Below, piece after piece: positions 1 to 6,975 of a stretch of DNA of 35,226 bases. Where the stretch lies: positions 1-35,226 of the forward strand of contig JAGVXP010000052.1 in assembly GCA_018303725.1 (NCBI GenBank). Direction: 5' to 3'. The DNA is from Candidatus Woesearchaeota archaeon (GTDB lineage Archaea; Nanobdellota; Nanobdellia; Woesearchaeales; JAGVXP01). Within the stretch, counting starts at the first letter, position 1. The number at the start of each line of letters is the position of its first letter. The position numbers and the translations under genes were made by a program. The notes under the pieces were generated by a model, which saw only the letters and a list, made by a program, of their open reading frames with translations, was not told the DNA's origin and searched no databases.

Positions 1-301
1 CTTCAGTAAAGATTTTAGGATGTGATTTTGCCTTGATGGCTGCATTTTCTGCTGGCAACCCAAAAGAATCATAACCCATTGGATAAAGAATATTAAGGCC
101 TTGCATTCTTTTGTAGCGAGCAAAGGCATCTCCTATGCAGTAATTCCTAGCATGGCCCATATGCAATCCTGAACCAGAAGGATAAGGGTACATTTCCAGA
201 ACATAATATTTTTTCTTTTTAGGATCTTCTTTAACCTCAAATACCTTTGAAGATTCCCATTTCTTCTGCCATTTAGCAGCTATTTTGTTAAAGTCTGTCA
301 T
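1..301 (-). CDS. leuS: Leucyl-tRNA synthetase, N-terminal 100 residues (bacterial type), cut by window edge
   Basis: Class I aminoacyl-tRNA synthetase that charges tRNA-Leu in the cytoplasm. The translated start reads [19 protein letters not shown], followed by [18 protein letters not shown], in which HMGH is the class I HIGH signature, and then [16 protein letters not shown]. This spacing and wording match the bacterial LeuRS family; archaeal LeuRS normally has a different N-terminus around its HIGH motif. Transfer from bacteria is therefore inferred. The start is the ATG at 301-299. The gene is downstream of the ribosomal/RNA polymerase operon on the same strand with a 55-nt gap, so it may be co-transcribed. 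The rest lies before position 1. Confidence 0.93.
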   Translation of the reverse strand, partial: MTDFNKIAAKWQKKWESSKVFEVKEDPKKKKYYVLEMYPYPSGSGLHMGHARNYCIGDAFARYKRMQGLNILYPMGYDSFGLPAENAAIKAKSHPKIFTE

Positions 302-356
302 AAAAAGAAAGAAAGGTAGGATTAATATTAAAATATTTGTGTTTTTGTATGGTTGT

Positions 357-593
357 CTATCCTTCTGTAACTGGTGCAACAACTTTGTAATTCGCTTTGT
401 GGTTTAAAATCAATTTTATTTCCAAAACACCGAAAGGTAAGTTTTTAACTGCCCTAACAGAACCGCTATCTGACATGCTAACTAAAGGTAAAAAGTGAGG
501 CAAAAGTTTTTCTTCTATATATTGTTTTAGGCTATCATCATTAACAGTTACCCTATCTGAAACTGGCCTAAAACTATATTCATAAAACATCAT
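357..593 (-). CDS. Hypothetical protein, 78 aa, in the slot where rpoK is often found
   Basis: I do not recognise this protein. It is 78 residues with no membrane segment or Cys motif. It lies 13 nt downstream of rpoN and in the same direction, which supports a real gene within the operon. In many archaea rpoK follows rpoN, but the RpoK core (TRYE...ARALQ) is absent here, so I do not call it RpoK. The double Met start is uncertain by one codon. Confidence 0.6.
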   Translation of the reverse strand: MMFYEYSFRPVSDRVTVNDDSLKQYIEEKLLPHFLPLVSMSDSGSVRAVKNLPFGVLEIKLILNHKANYKVVAPVTEG

Positions 594-606
594 TTTGGTA
601 CCTCAT

Positions 607-804
607 TCAAAACTTCTTAAACTGAGCTGCTGTATCAATCAAGTCAACATGACCTAAAAACATGGCTCTGCAGCAATATCTTGTTAAACCCAATTCATCC
701 ATTGCCTTTTTCTTATCTTCCCCTTTCTCGGTTTTCTCCTTATATTCTTCCCATAAATGGCCTATTGGTTTCCCGCATGAAAAACACCTTATTGGTATAA
801 TCAT
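607..804 (-). CDS. rpoN: DNA-directed RNA polymerase subunit N (Rpo10)
   Basis: Small zinc-binding subunit of archaeal RNA polymerase, the counterpart of eukaryotic RPB10, which helps assemble the D-L-N-P platform. The 65-residue protein starts MIIPIRCFSCGKPIGHLW and has the second Cys pair as YCCRAMFLGHVDLID. The CxxC...CC pattern is the diagnostic RpoN zinc site. Length matches the family. It follows uS9 by 15 nt in the conserved order uL13-uS9-RpoN. Confidence 0.96.
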   Translation of the reverse strand: MIIPIRCFSCGKPIGHLWEEYKEKTEKGEDKKKAMDELGLTRYCCRAMFLGHVDLIDTAAQFKKF

Positions 805-819
805 TTTATATTCACCTTC

Positions 820-1224
820 TTATCTGTACGATTTTTGCACTTTAGCTCTTGCCTGGCCATGCCTGTTTGGCTTGGCTGGCTCTTTTCTTCTGACATCGGC
901 AACTAACAAATTCCTGTCATATTTCAAAAAAGTATTTTTTAGTTTTTCACTTTTTGTGTATTCGACCAAGGCTTTAGCAATTGCAAGTCTTGAAGCATCT
1001 GCCTGGCTTGCAATGCCTCCTCCAAAAACATTTACATCCATATCAACACTGTTGACAACATCCCCTGCTAATAATAACGGCTCCCTTAACCTCATTCTTG
1101 ATAGTTTAGGAGTATAAAAATCCAGTAACTTATGGTTGATTCTTATATTGCCTGTACCGGGCTTTAAACTAACCCTGGCTATTGCCCTCTTTCTTTTGCC
1201 GTATGTATGCACAACTTTTGTCAT
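820..1224 (-). CDS. rps9: Small ribosomal subunit protein uS9
   Basis: Component of the 30S head whose C-terminal tail reaches the P-site tRNA. The 134-residue sequence starts with a GKRKRAIARVSLKPG-type segment, has an FGGGIASQADASRLAIAKAL core, and ends in the basic tail KVQKSYR typical of uS9. The start overlaps the uL13 stop by 4 nt, indicating translational coupling. Confidence 0.97.
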   Translation of the reverse strand: MTKVVHTYGKRKRAIARVSLKPGTGNIRINHKLLDFYTPKLSRMRLREPLLLAGDVVNSVDMDVNVFGGGIASQADASRLAIAKALVEYTKSEKLKNTFLKYDRNLLVADVRRKEPAKPNRHGQARAKVQKSYR

Positions 1225-1640
1225 TTTACTCCCATCCTCTTAGAGATTTCTTTTAAAGTCATATACCTAAGATTAGGAACCTTGGATATGTCTGCACTAG
1301 GCAGGGTTTCAATTTTTTTATCTTTAAACTCATCAGGAATGCCCATGTAACATTTTATTTTCTTAAAGGCAGTCTTGCCCTTTTCCTTTTTATAGGGAAT
1401 CATCCCCCTGATTGCTCTTTTAACAATCATATGCGGCGATGTAGGGATAAATGGGCCTTTGCTATGAATCCCTCTTTCCTTTTTTATTTTATATCTTAAT
1501 AAGATATTCTTTTTGTTGCCGGTTAAAACAGCATTCTCGCAATTAACAACGTCTACTTGTTCCCCTAACAATGCACTTTTGGCTACTGTTGTTGCCAACC
1601 TGCCTAAAATCAAATTTTTAGCATCAATTATCATTTTCAA
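1221..1640 (-). CDS. rpl13: Large ribosomal subunit protein uL13
   Basis: Early-assembling 50S protein. The 139-residue sequence contains IDAKNLILGRLATTVAKSAL near the N-terminus, then VVNCENAVLTGNK and the segment RAIRGMIPYKKEKGK, all characteristic of archaeal/eukaryotic uL13. It overlaps eL18 upstream and uS9 downstream by 4 nt each, so the three genes form one tightly coupled translational unit. Confidence 0.97.
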   Translation of the reverse strand: MKMIIDAKNLILGRLATTVAKSALLGEQVDVVNCENAVLTGNKKNILLRYKIKKERGIHSKGPFIPTSPHMIVKRAIRGMIPYKKEKGKTAFKKIKCYMGIPDEFKDKKIETLPSADISKVPNLRYMTLKEISKRMGVK

Positions 1641-2002
1641 CCAATTATCCTTATCCTCTTCCCGTTTGGGCTTTCTTTTGACAGCTCGCTTAAAGGTATG
1701 ACCTTGGAGCCGCTCATCTTTATCTTCTCTTCAGCCCCTTCTGAAAATTGAAAGGCGCTTATTACCAATTTATGATCCAACATACCAGAACCTAAAACCT
1801 TTCCCGGAACAACAATTGTCTCATTTTCTTCAGTATACCTATTGATCCTAGAAAGATTAACAACCCTTCTCTTTCTTGTTGGCTTCTCCAAATCCTCAGC
1901 AACCCTTTTCCATAGTTTAACATTCTGCTCACTACTTCTTTTCTTCAATTCATTAATCAGGTTCCTTAATATTGGATTTGTTGGTCCAGTTCGTTTTGCC
2001 AT
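1637..2002 (-). CDS. rpl18e: Large ribosomal subunit protein eL18
   Basis: Archaeal/eukaryotic-specific 50S protein. The 121-residue sequence opens with KRTGPTNPILRNLINELKK and contains VVNLSRINRYT and VVPGKVLGSGMLDHKLVISA, which are family signatures. It is the first protein gene after tRNA-Leu(GAG) in the standard archaeal order. An A/T-rich stretch at about 2015-2030 could hold an internal promoter, but none is certain. Confidence 0.95.
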   Translation of the reverse strand: MAKRTGPTNPILRNLINELKKRSSEQNVKLWKRVAEDLEKPTRKRRVVNLSRINRYTEENETIVVPGKVLGSGMLDHKLVISAFQFSEGAEEKIKMSGSKVIPLSELSKESPNGKRIRIIG

Positions 2003-2016
2003 TTTTCACAATAATT

Positions 2017-2910
2017 TTAAAATATTTTATTAGGTTTTATTATTGATTCTAATGCGGAGGAAGGGATTTGAACCCTTGCACCCACTAAGGGACAAGGCTT
2101 CTGATTAATATCCTCAACCTTGCGCATTTGACCAGGCTCTGCCACCTCCGCATATTCTTTTTTATTGTAAAACAAAGCAGGATTAATCTCCTTGTTTAAT
2201 ATAATTCTTCTTTGTTTTATAGTTGTATGCGGAGGACAAAAACCAAATCGTTTCCAAACTTCAAATTTAGTAATGTGTTTAGAATTATTAGATCCGATGA
2301 TATTAAACCATCTTTCCACATCTTTATTACTTTCTATTCTCAAAATATGCAATGTTTTCCAATTCTTTTCTTCGTGCAATAAAGGATTCTTAATAACACC
2401 TTTAATTTCAACTTTATTAAGTAACGTGTGAATATCACAAATCAATTTTTTCGATGAAGATCCAAAACTAATTTTTATTAGTCTGTGTAAACTATTTTGG
2501 ACATTATAACTCTTTTGACAAAAAATACTCCCATCAGTATCAAAAAAACCTCTTAAAAACCCCTTCATATAATTTCTGTCTTGTAAAATCCATTCTGGAA
2601 TAATTAATTCATTTTTTATACCTACCGGAATGCCAAGAGAAACGAGGTAGTTACAAATTTTGCCGCTTTCTGTGCTAATACCATAATAAGGTTTTTTACC
2701 GTTATAAATTGTTGTAGGAATTGCACCTATAACCCTATCAAACAAGGGTTTAACATAATCATCATAATGTTCTCTATCCTCTGTTATACTGCCCCTCATT
2801 TGGAATCTTAGTTTCCCTTTATTTTTACCAGAGTGTCTTTTTGTTAGACTTCCATCTCCAAAACACAAACCTACAATTTCTGCTGTTTTTTCGTTTTTTA
2901 TTACTTCCAT
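2017..2910 (-). CDS. LAGLIDADG homing endonuclease, inserted in the ribosomal operon and reading through tRNA-Leu(GAG)
   Basis: Site-specific homing endonuclease of the two-motif LAGLIDADG type. From the chosen start (MEVIKNEKTAEIV) motif 1 is IVGLCFGDGS at about residues 12-21 and motif 2 is MKGFLRGFFDTDGS at about 115-128; both carry the acidic catalytic residue. I choose the ATG at 2910 because GGAGG lies 9 nt upstream; the ORF track's longer form (to 3000) adds 30 residues with no ribosome site. No in-frame stop occurs before the tRNA, so the last ~45 residues (AEVAEPGQMRK...) are translated tRNA-Leu sequence. The usual archaeal operon has no gene between rpoD and this tRNA, so it is an insertion. 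No intron or intein context was found, so it appears free-standing. Confidence 0.9.
   Translation of the reverse strand: MEVIKNEKTAEIVGLCFGDGSLTKRHSGKNKGKLRFQMRGSITEDREHYDDYVKPLFDRVIGAIPTTIYNGKKPYYGISTESGKICNYLVSLGIPVGIKNELIIPEWILQDRNYMKGFLRGFFDTDGSIFCQKSYNVQNSLHRLIKISFGSSSKKLICDIHTLLNKVEIKGVIKNPLLHEEKNWKTLHILRIESNKDVERWFNIIGSNNSKHITKFEVWKRFGFCPPHTTIKQRRIILNKEINPALFYNKKEYAEVAEPGQMRKVEDINQKPCPLVGARVQIPSSALESIIKPNKIF
2053..2151 (-). tRNA. tRNA-Leu(GAG) with a 13-nt BHB intron at 37/38
   Basis: Class II tRNA. Acceptor GCGGAGG pairs with CCTCCGC, followed by discriminator A at 2053; the T arm is AAGGG/CCCTT around TTCAAAT; there is a long variable arm. The anticodon stem is CAAGG/CCTTG with anticodon GAG at 2113-2115. 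The intron is 2099-2111 (ATATTAATCAGAA on the RNA strand). It folds as a BHB motif: central helix TTGA:TCAG (one G-U), 3-nt bulges GGA and AAG, outer helix CAAGG:CCTTG, giving cuts after position 37. CCA is not encoded. The position between rpoD and rpl18e is the conserved archaeal location for a tRNA-Leu. Confidence 0.95.
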
Positions 2911-2916
2911 ATTTAC

Positions 2917-2946
2917 CAACCTCCACGACCTTAAGTCGCAGAGTTG
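2917..2946 (-). promoter_or_regulatory. Hairpin covering the Shine-Dalgarno of the homing endonuclease gene
   Basis: On the RNA strand CUCUGCGAC pairs over nine positions (two G-U) with GUCGUGGAG around loop UUAAG, and CAA/UUG extends it past one bulged G. The GGAGG ribosome-binding site of the endonuclease gene is in the 3' arm, so folding would hide it. A translational brake on a toxic selfish gene is my inference. The loop CUUAAGG also resembles a tRNA-Leu(UAA) anticodon loop, but no complete tRNA can be built here. Confidence 0.5.
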
Positions 2947-3053
2947 ACTTATGATTTTTGAGCCATATGTTTTTAGGCTTACCATAGCCAACCTTTGCAA
3001 ATCAAAGGGAAAAACATAATGAGCGAAAAAATCGCTTTTTTATCTGCCACTCC

Positions 3054-3115
3054 GACACCCTCGCGTACGACATTAACCCCGTACGGGGTTTTATGGCGTT
3101 TCCAGCAAGAGTGTC
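3054..3115 (-). other. Long imperfect hairpin at the end of rpoD
   Basis: GACACTCTTGC pairs with GCGAGGGTGTC over 11 positions (with G-U pairs), enclosing a second helix that contains the perfect 16-bp palindrome AACCCCGTACGGGGTT at 3075-3090. The first strand begins at the rpoD stop codon. It could be an mRNA-stabilising or processing structure, part of the inserted element, or an unassigned small RNA. I cannot assign an RNA family. The structure is visible directly; the function is unknown. Confidence 0.45.
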
Positions 3116-3909
3116 TACTTGTTCTCCTTGAGGAGCTCCTTAAAATTATCTAATTTTCTTTCAAATATTTTTAAAGCTTCTACTACAATTTTTTTAGGCT
3201 CCAGTTGCCCCCAGGACTCTATATAAAACACGAAATCATTTGCTGATTTCACATCTATAATTTCTTTTGGACAAATGTCCTTGCAAGCCTCACACAAATG
3301 GCAATCCAATAAGTGGTCTTTTGAAACTGATGCTTTGCTATCTTTTAACTCAAGAGTTTTTGTAGGGCATACTTCAACGCATTTGCCGCAGCCATCACAT
3401 TTAGAATCAATTTCAATTATTGGCCTCTGTTTGTAATAAACCAGCCCGGGACACCATTTTGAATGCACGCTTCCTTTGCCTAAAACAGCTGTTGCTTCAA
3501 GCTCAAGTGCCTGGTTTTTCAAAAGCTTGACTATTATTGTTTTCGGGTAAACCGGCTTTATAGCAGCATCCCTTGTCTTTATATCTGAAGCATATACCAT
3601 AGCTGGCCCCTTTGTTTTTAGTGTCATTTTCAACTGGCATCTGGCGCATCCTTTGCCATCACACTTGCATTCATCAGGTATATTATATGATTTTAGGTCA
3701 GTTGTTAAAGTTATCAAACCAAGCCTATGCGCAATAACCTCATCATATAATATAGAGCTGTTTTTTCTAAATTCTACATCCTCAATAGCCATTGTAGGAA
3801 CATCCTCTATCATAATCCTACGCAGCGCATTTGCAAATGAATGGGTACTATCTTTTAAAATAAAAGAAAGTTTTTCTTTATCTTTTTCCAAAGATCTTAT
3901 TTCAATCAT
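3115..3909 (-). CDS. rpoD: DNA-directed RNA polymerase subunit D (Rpo3) with a two-cluster ferredoxin domain
   Basis: Alpha-like assembly subunit of archaeal RNA polymerase (counterpart of RPB3). The N-terminus [28 protein letters not shown] is the alpha/D dimerisation motif. Residues ~81-91 hold a [11 protein letters not shown] segment. An inserted ferredoxin-like domain has two complete [4Fe-4S] motifs, Cys171/174/177/181 ([12 protein letters not shown]) and Cys203/206/209/213 ([12 protein letters not shown]). Length 264 fits FeS-bearing RpoD. It overlaps uS11 by 4 nt. In other archaea the clusters stabilise the D-L heterodimer and may link assembly to redox state. Confidence 0.97.
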   Translation of the reverse strand: MIEIRSLEKDKEKLSFILKDSTHSFANALRRIMIEDVPTMAIEDVEFRKNSSILYDEVIAHRLGLITLTTDLKSYNIPDECKCDGKGCARCQLKMTLKTKGPAMVYASDIKTRDAAIKPVYPKTIIVKLLKNQALELEATAVLGKGSVHSKWCPGLVYYKQRPIIEIDSKCDGCGKCVEVCPTKTLELKDSKASVSKDHLLDCHLCEACKDICPKEIIDVKSANDFVFYIESWGQLEPKKIVVEALKIFERKLDNFKELLKENK

Positions 3910-4307
3910 ACTCTCCTACCTCTTCTACCGCCTTTTTTCCTGCACCCATCATGCGGGACAGGTGTGACATCTTCTATAATGCCTATCCTTAACCCAACCC
4001 TAGACAGGGCCCTTACAGCAGCTTGCGCCCCTGGCCCTGGATTGGATGGGCCGTTATGTCCGCCAGGCGCTTTTATTTTAACATGAATCCCATTAATGCC
4101 TTTTTCTATAGCTGTTTCTGCTGCTTTTTTTGCTGCAACCATAGCAGCTGTTGGGGAACTTTCCATCCTGTCTGATTTAACAACCTGGCCGCCGGATGTT
4201 AAAGCAATTGTCTCTGTACCTGTTATATCTGTGATATGGATTATTGTATTGTTATAACTAGCATAAATATGCGCAATTCCCCACCTGATAGTATATTGGC
4301 TTGGCAT
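3906..4307 (-). CDS. rps11: Small ribosomal subunit protein uS11
   Basis: 30S platform protein near the E site. The 133-residue sequence contains [22 protein letters not shown], the glycine/proline segment [23 protein letters not shown], and the C-terminal [19 protein letters not shown], all diagnostic. It is the third gene of the uS13-uS4-uS11-RpoD unit, 8 nt after uS4 and overlapping rpoD by 4 nt. Confidence 0.97.
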   Translation of the reverse strand: MPSQYTIRWGIAHIYASYNNTIIHITDITGTETIALTSGGQVVKSDRMESSPTAAMVAAKKAAETAIEKGINGIHVKIKAPGGHNGPSNPGPGAQAAVRALSRVGLRIGIIEDVTPVPHDGCRKKGGRRGRRV

Positions 4308-4315
4308 TTTTCCTC

Positions 4316-4975
4316 TTATTTTGTTTTAGTCCCTTCTTTTGGTCTCTCTTCCCTCTTTTTATTGGCTTTTTTTTCTCCCCTATACATTTTGTTCCTGCCT
4401 CTTCTTGCCCTTTCATCCGGCCTTTCTAATCTCTTTTTCTTTTCTTCTTTCGCTTTTTCTTTCAAAATAGTCCTCTCAGGGTGTTCAGCATTGGATAAAG
4501 ATGAGGTTGAAGAAAAATTGATTGAAGACTCCTCCCCAACCTTCACAAGGTAAGAGGGAATCGTCATTTTTTTATCGCCAACAAATATATGCCCGTGTGT
4601 TATAAACTGGCGGGCTTGTTTTACTGACCTAGCTAATTTTTTTTTGTATACCATGGTCTGCAGCCTTCTTTCCAAAATACCCCTTATTGTTAAGTTCAGG
4701 ATATCCTCTAATTTGGATGTTTCCTTTACCAATCCCAAGGAGGCCAATTTTTTAAACAGCTGATTTTTTTCCCTTTCTGACTGCTTTGTTGATAGAGTAA
4801 TTAATTTTTTTGCTTGGTGAAAAAAATTCCTTAATAATGAGCTCATTTTCCATATTTCCTTCTTATTTTTGAGGCCGTAATCTTTCAAGAGCACCCTCTC
4901 CTCTTCAATCCTTACTGCCTGCCAGGGATGCATTGGCCCGGAATATTTTTTTCTTTGTTTTTTTGGATCTCCCAT
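4316..4975 (-). CDS. rps4: Small ribosomal subunit protein uS4 with a charged C-terminal extension
   Basis: Primary 16S rRNA-binding protein of the 30S body. The N-terminus [18 protein letters not shown] is typical of archaeal uS4. The S4 RNA-binding domain is at about residues 95-150 ([20 protein letters not shown], then [15 protein letters not shown]). After residue ~165 there is a ~50-residue tail rich in Lys, Glu and Arg, longer than I expect for most archaeal uS4. Two nucleotides separate it from uS13. Confidence 0.96.
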   Translation of the reverse strand: MGDPKKQRKKYSGPMHPWQAVRIEEERVLLKDYGLKNKKEIWKMSSLLRNFFHQAKKLITLSTKQSEREKNQLFKKLASLGLVKETSKLEDILNLTIRGILERRLQTMVYKKKLARSVKQARQFITHGHIFVGDKKMTIPSYLVKVGEESSINFSSTSSLSNAEHPERTILKEKAKEEKKKRLERPDERARRGRNKMYRGEKKANKKREERPKEGTKTK

Positions 4976-4977
4976 TT

Positions 4978-5463
4978 TTATACCCTGCCTGCTTTTGCCC
5001 CTTCCCTTGACTTGACTCCTAGTGAAACTTTTCCTTTATTTTTCCTGAAATTGGATTTGGTTCTTTGGCCCCTGACAGTTAAGCCAAGAGCATGCCTCAC
5101 TCCCTTATAAGATCTCATCTTTTTCATCATTTTGATGTCATTATCCTGGATAAAAAATATGTCGCTTGTAAGCAAATGCTTATCTTCGCCAGTTTCTACA
5201 TCCCTTCTTCTGTTCAGCATCCAGGATGGCGCTTTAAATTTTAAGGGATCCTTGATTATCCCCTCTATTTTTTTAATTTCCTCTTCAGTTAAATAACCTG
5301 TCTTTTTTCTTCCATCAATGTTTGCAATAGAGCAAACCATATTAGAAAACATAAATCCAACTCCTTTGATTTTTTTCAAAGCAATAGAGATGTGTTTATT
5401 CCCATCCAAATCAGTATTCACAATTCTTACTAAATGCTTAAACTCTTCTTTAGCTTCTTCCAT
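4978..5463 (-). CDS. rps13: Small ribosomal subunit protein uS13
   Basis: 30S head protein contacting the large subunit and P-site tRNA. The 161-residue sequence contains HLVRIVNTDLDGNKHISIALKKIKGVG near the N-terminus and the C-terminal signature SYKGVRHALGLTVRGQRTKSNFRKNKG. It is the first gene of the operon. A TATA-like element ~27 bp upstream suggests an almost leaderless transcript. Confidence 0.97.
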   Translation of the reverse strand: MEEAKEEFKHLVRIVNTDLDGNKHISIALKKIKGVGFMFSNMVCSIANIDGRKKTGYLTEEEIKKIEGIIKDPLKFKAPSWMLNRRRDVETGEDKHLLTSDIFFIQDNDIKMMKKMRSYKGVRHALGLTVRGQRTKSNFRKNKGKVSLGVKSREGAKAGRV

Positions 5464-5487
5464 TTCATAGTATAGCCGAGAAATTGC

Positions 5488-5500
5488 ACTTATTTATAAC
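5488..5500 (-). promoter_or_regulatory. TATA-box promoter of the uS13 ribosomal/RNA polymerase operon
   Basis: Read on the minus strand the sequence is GGTTATAAATAAG. It is centred about 30 bp upstream of the uS13 ATG, leaving room for only a few untranslated nucleotides. This spacing recurs at many first genes in the window. Confidence 0.6.
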
Positions 5501-5596
5501 CCTATAAGCGCTTATTAAGATAAACTCGGGCTAATAAGCTTGTGAAATGGGGGGTTGTTTATAAAGGTTACGGTGGAATTTTATATGCTTCACAAA

Positions 5597-5917
5597 TCAA
5601 ATACCCAGCTTCCTTCTTTCATTCTCATAATATTTATGCTTATCCAGAAACAAAGCGATAAAATACTCATTTTTCTTTTTTGTGAGTATTGCCCTAAAAT
5701 TATTGTCCCTGAACCTTAAAATAAAACCCAACAAATCTTTTATCCTGTCAGAGCTTAAAGCAATATGTTTTCCGTCCTTGCATTTTTTTACCCATGTTAT
5801 AATCTGTTTCTGCCTGCTCTCTTTTAGGCTGCCAAAAACCATATCAAAATGACCTTCAAAACTGATATGATCTCCTAAAATTGCCCTTATAGCTTTTTTT
5901 GCTTTATCATGCAACAA
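5597..5917 (-). CDS. Small protein of unknown function, 106 aa, partner of the upstream nucleotidyltransferase-like gene
   Basis: Not recognised with confidence. The 106 residues are basic and end FRAILTKKKNEYFIALFLDKHKYYENERRKLGI, a beta-beta-rich, Lys/Tyr-rich C-terminus that reminds me of RelE/ParE-like mRNA interferase folds; this is only a resemblance by eye. Its start overlaps the upstream nucleotidyltransferase-like gene by 11 nt, so the two are translationally coupled and probably function together. A toxin-antitoxin or abortive-infection role is a hypothesis. Confidence 0.6.
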   Translation of the reverse strand: MLHDKAKKAIRAILGDHISFEGHFDMVFGSLKESRQKQIITWVKKCKDGKHIALSSDRIKDLLGFILRFRDNNFRAILTKKKNEYFIALFLDKHKYYENERRKLGI

Positions 5918-6779
5918 CTTCTAACGCCTCTTTGTAGGTTTGATTATAAATTTTCCAGTTTTCATATATTTTTTGTCCTTTCTCTGCTGTGCTATTCTTA
6001 TCTATAAATTGCTTCAATGCCCTTTTTAGTACTGAGACATTATAAGAGTTTATAATCTTTATGATTACATATCTATTAATTATTTTTATTGGATTTTTGC
6101 TTTTGATTATATCATCTGTTATTTTTTTTAACTGCATTGAATTAAGTATAACTTTATTTGAAACATATTCTGCTCTTGTTACTAAGTCCCTTAGCTCAGG
6201 AAGATAATAGCTTTTTTGCATTATAAGAAGGATAACAAGCTCATAATAATGAAGGATATCCCCTATTTTAAATTCTTCTTCTATTTCTTTATCTGATTTG
6301 AAGTTAGCAATGCTTATTGCAGATATCAAGCTAAAGAAAAGCGTTTTTTCAACATCTGCAGGAAGATAATTTATATGTATTTTTCCGTCTCTGTAATCTT
6401 CTTTGCTGTATTTTGAGATTATAAATATATCTATATCATTGTATTTATTGCTGTATAAAAAAGAGCCTGATATCAGCATTTTCATGCTTTTATGCTTTCT
6501 TGAATAGTTATTTAATAAGCTGCTTGCTTTCTTAATCCTGTCTTTTTTTATAAACTCTTTCCCGTTTATTTCATAAGTTATATCAAACAATTCTATCATT
6601 CCCTGCAGCTTTTTCTTAATAAAATGGTTGTAATAGTATCTTTCATTTTCTGATAATTTTTTTTCCCTAAGCTTTGCCTTTAGTATATTAAAGTAGTTCT
6701 GGCTGAATATATGCGGAACCAGGTAAGGCTTTGCATTGTCCAAATTTTCTAAAGTCAGATAATTTTCTAAATTTCTCAT
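5907..6779 (-). CDS. Nucleotidyltransferase-fold protein, 290 aa
   Basis: Residues ~105-125 read SGSFLYSNKYNDIDIFIIS, which fits the GS-x(9-11)-DxD signature of the polymerase-beta nucleotidyltransferase superfamily, with a possible third acidic residue at LPADVEK ~40 residues later. The flanking sequence is helical, Lys/Ile/Tyr-rich and lacks recognisable substrate domains. The gene is the first of a two-gene unit with its own TATA box. The family member could modify RNA, a protein or a small molecule. The paired small gene suggests an AbiE-like or other toxin-antitoxin arrangement (inferred). It is more A/T-rich than the adjacent ribosomal operon. Confidence 0.65.
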   Translation of the reverse strand: MRNLENYLTLENLDNAKPYLVPHIFSQNYFNILKAKLREKKLSENERYYYNHFIKKKLQGMIELFDITYEINGKEFIKKDRIKKASSLLNNYSRKHKSMKMLISGSFLYSNKYNDIDIFIISKYSKEDYRDGKIHINYLPADVEKTLFFSLISAISIANFKSDKEIEEEFKIGDILHYYELVILLIMQKSYYLPELRDLVTRAEYVSNKVILNSMQLKKITDDIIKSKNPIKIINRYVIIKIINSYNVSVLKRALKQFIDKNSTAEKGQKIYENWKIYNQTYKEALEVVA

Positions 6780-6796
6780 TTGGTATATTAGAATAT

Positions 6797-6810
6797 ACTT
6801 ATTATATATA
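6797..6810 (-). promoter_or_regulatory. TATA-box promoter of the nucleotidyltransferase unit
   Basis: The minus-strand sequence AGTTTATATATAATA lies about 25 bp before the ATG at 6779, predicting a leaderless transcript. Confidence 0.55.
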
Positions 6811-6941
6811 AACTTTTTGATTTTTAATCCAACATTAACAAATAGTATATCATCCTGATTATCATAGTTAATTTTAACTAGTTTTTGAATAAAACTTTTT
6901 AAAGATTATAAGTTTCTTGTAATTTAAAATTTTTAAGGAAA

Positions 6942-6950
6942 ATTTAAATA
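6942..6950 (+). promoter_or_regulatory. TATA-box promoter of the secreted lipase-like gene
   Basis: ATTTAAATA lies about 26-34 bp upstream of the ATG at 6976. Together with the minus promoter at 6797-6810 it makes the ~195-bp gap a divergent promoter region. Confidence 0.55.
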
Positions 6951-6975
6951 CCATCCTTCATTAACAGTAATTAAA

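Noticed and set aside
357-593. RpoK by synteny
   Set aside because: Position fits, but the RpoK/RPB6 core motif is absent.
2160-2916. Group I intron housing the endonuclease
   Set aside because: I could not find the conserved P7/R-S core elements, and both flanking genes are complete without splicing.
2900-3115. Complete, permuted or split tRNA-Leu(UAA) upstream of the endonuclease
   Set aside because: A Leu-like 5' end and a CUUAAGG loop are present, but no T arm (GTTCRA) exists in the region or at the rpoD end, so no mature tRNA can be assembled.
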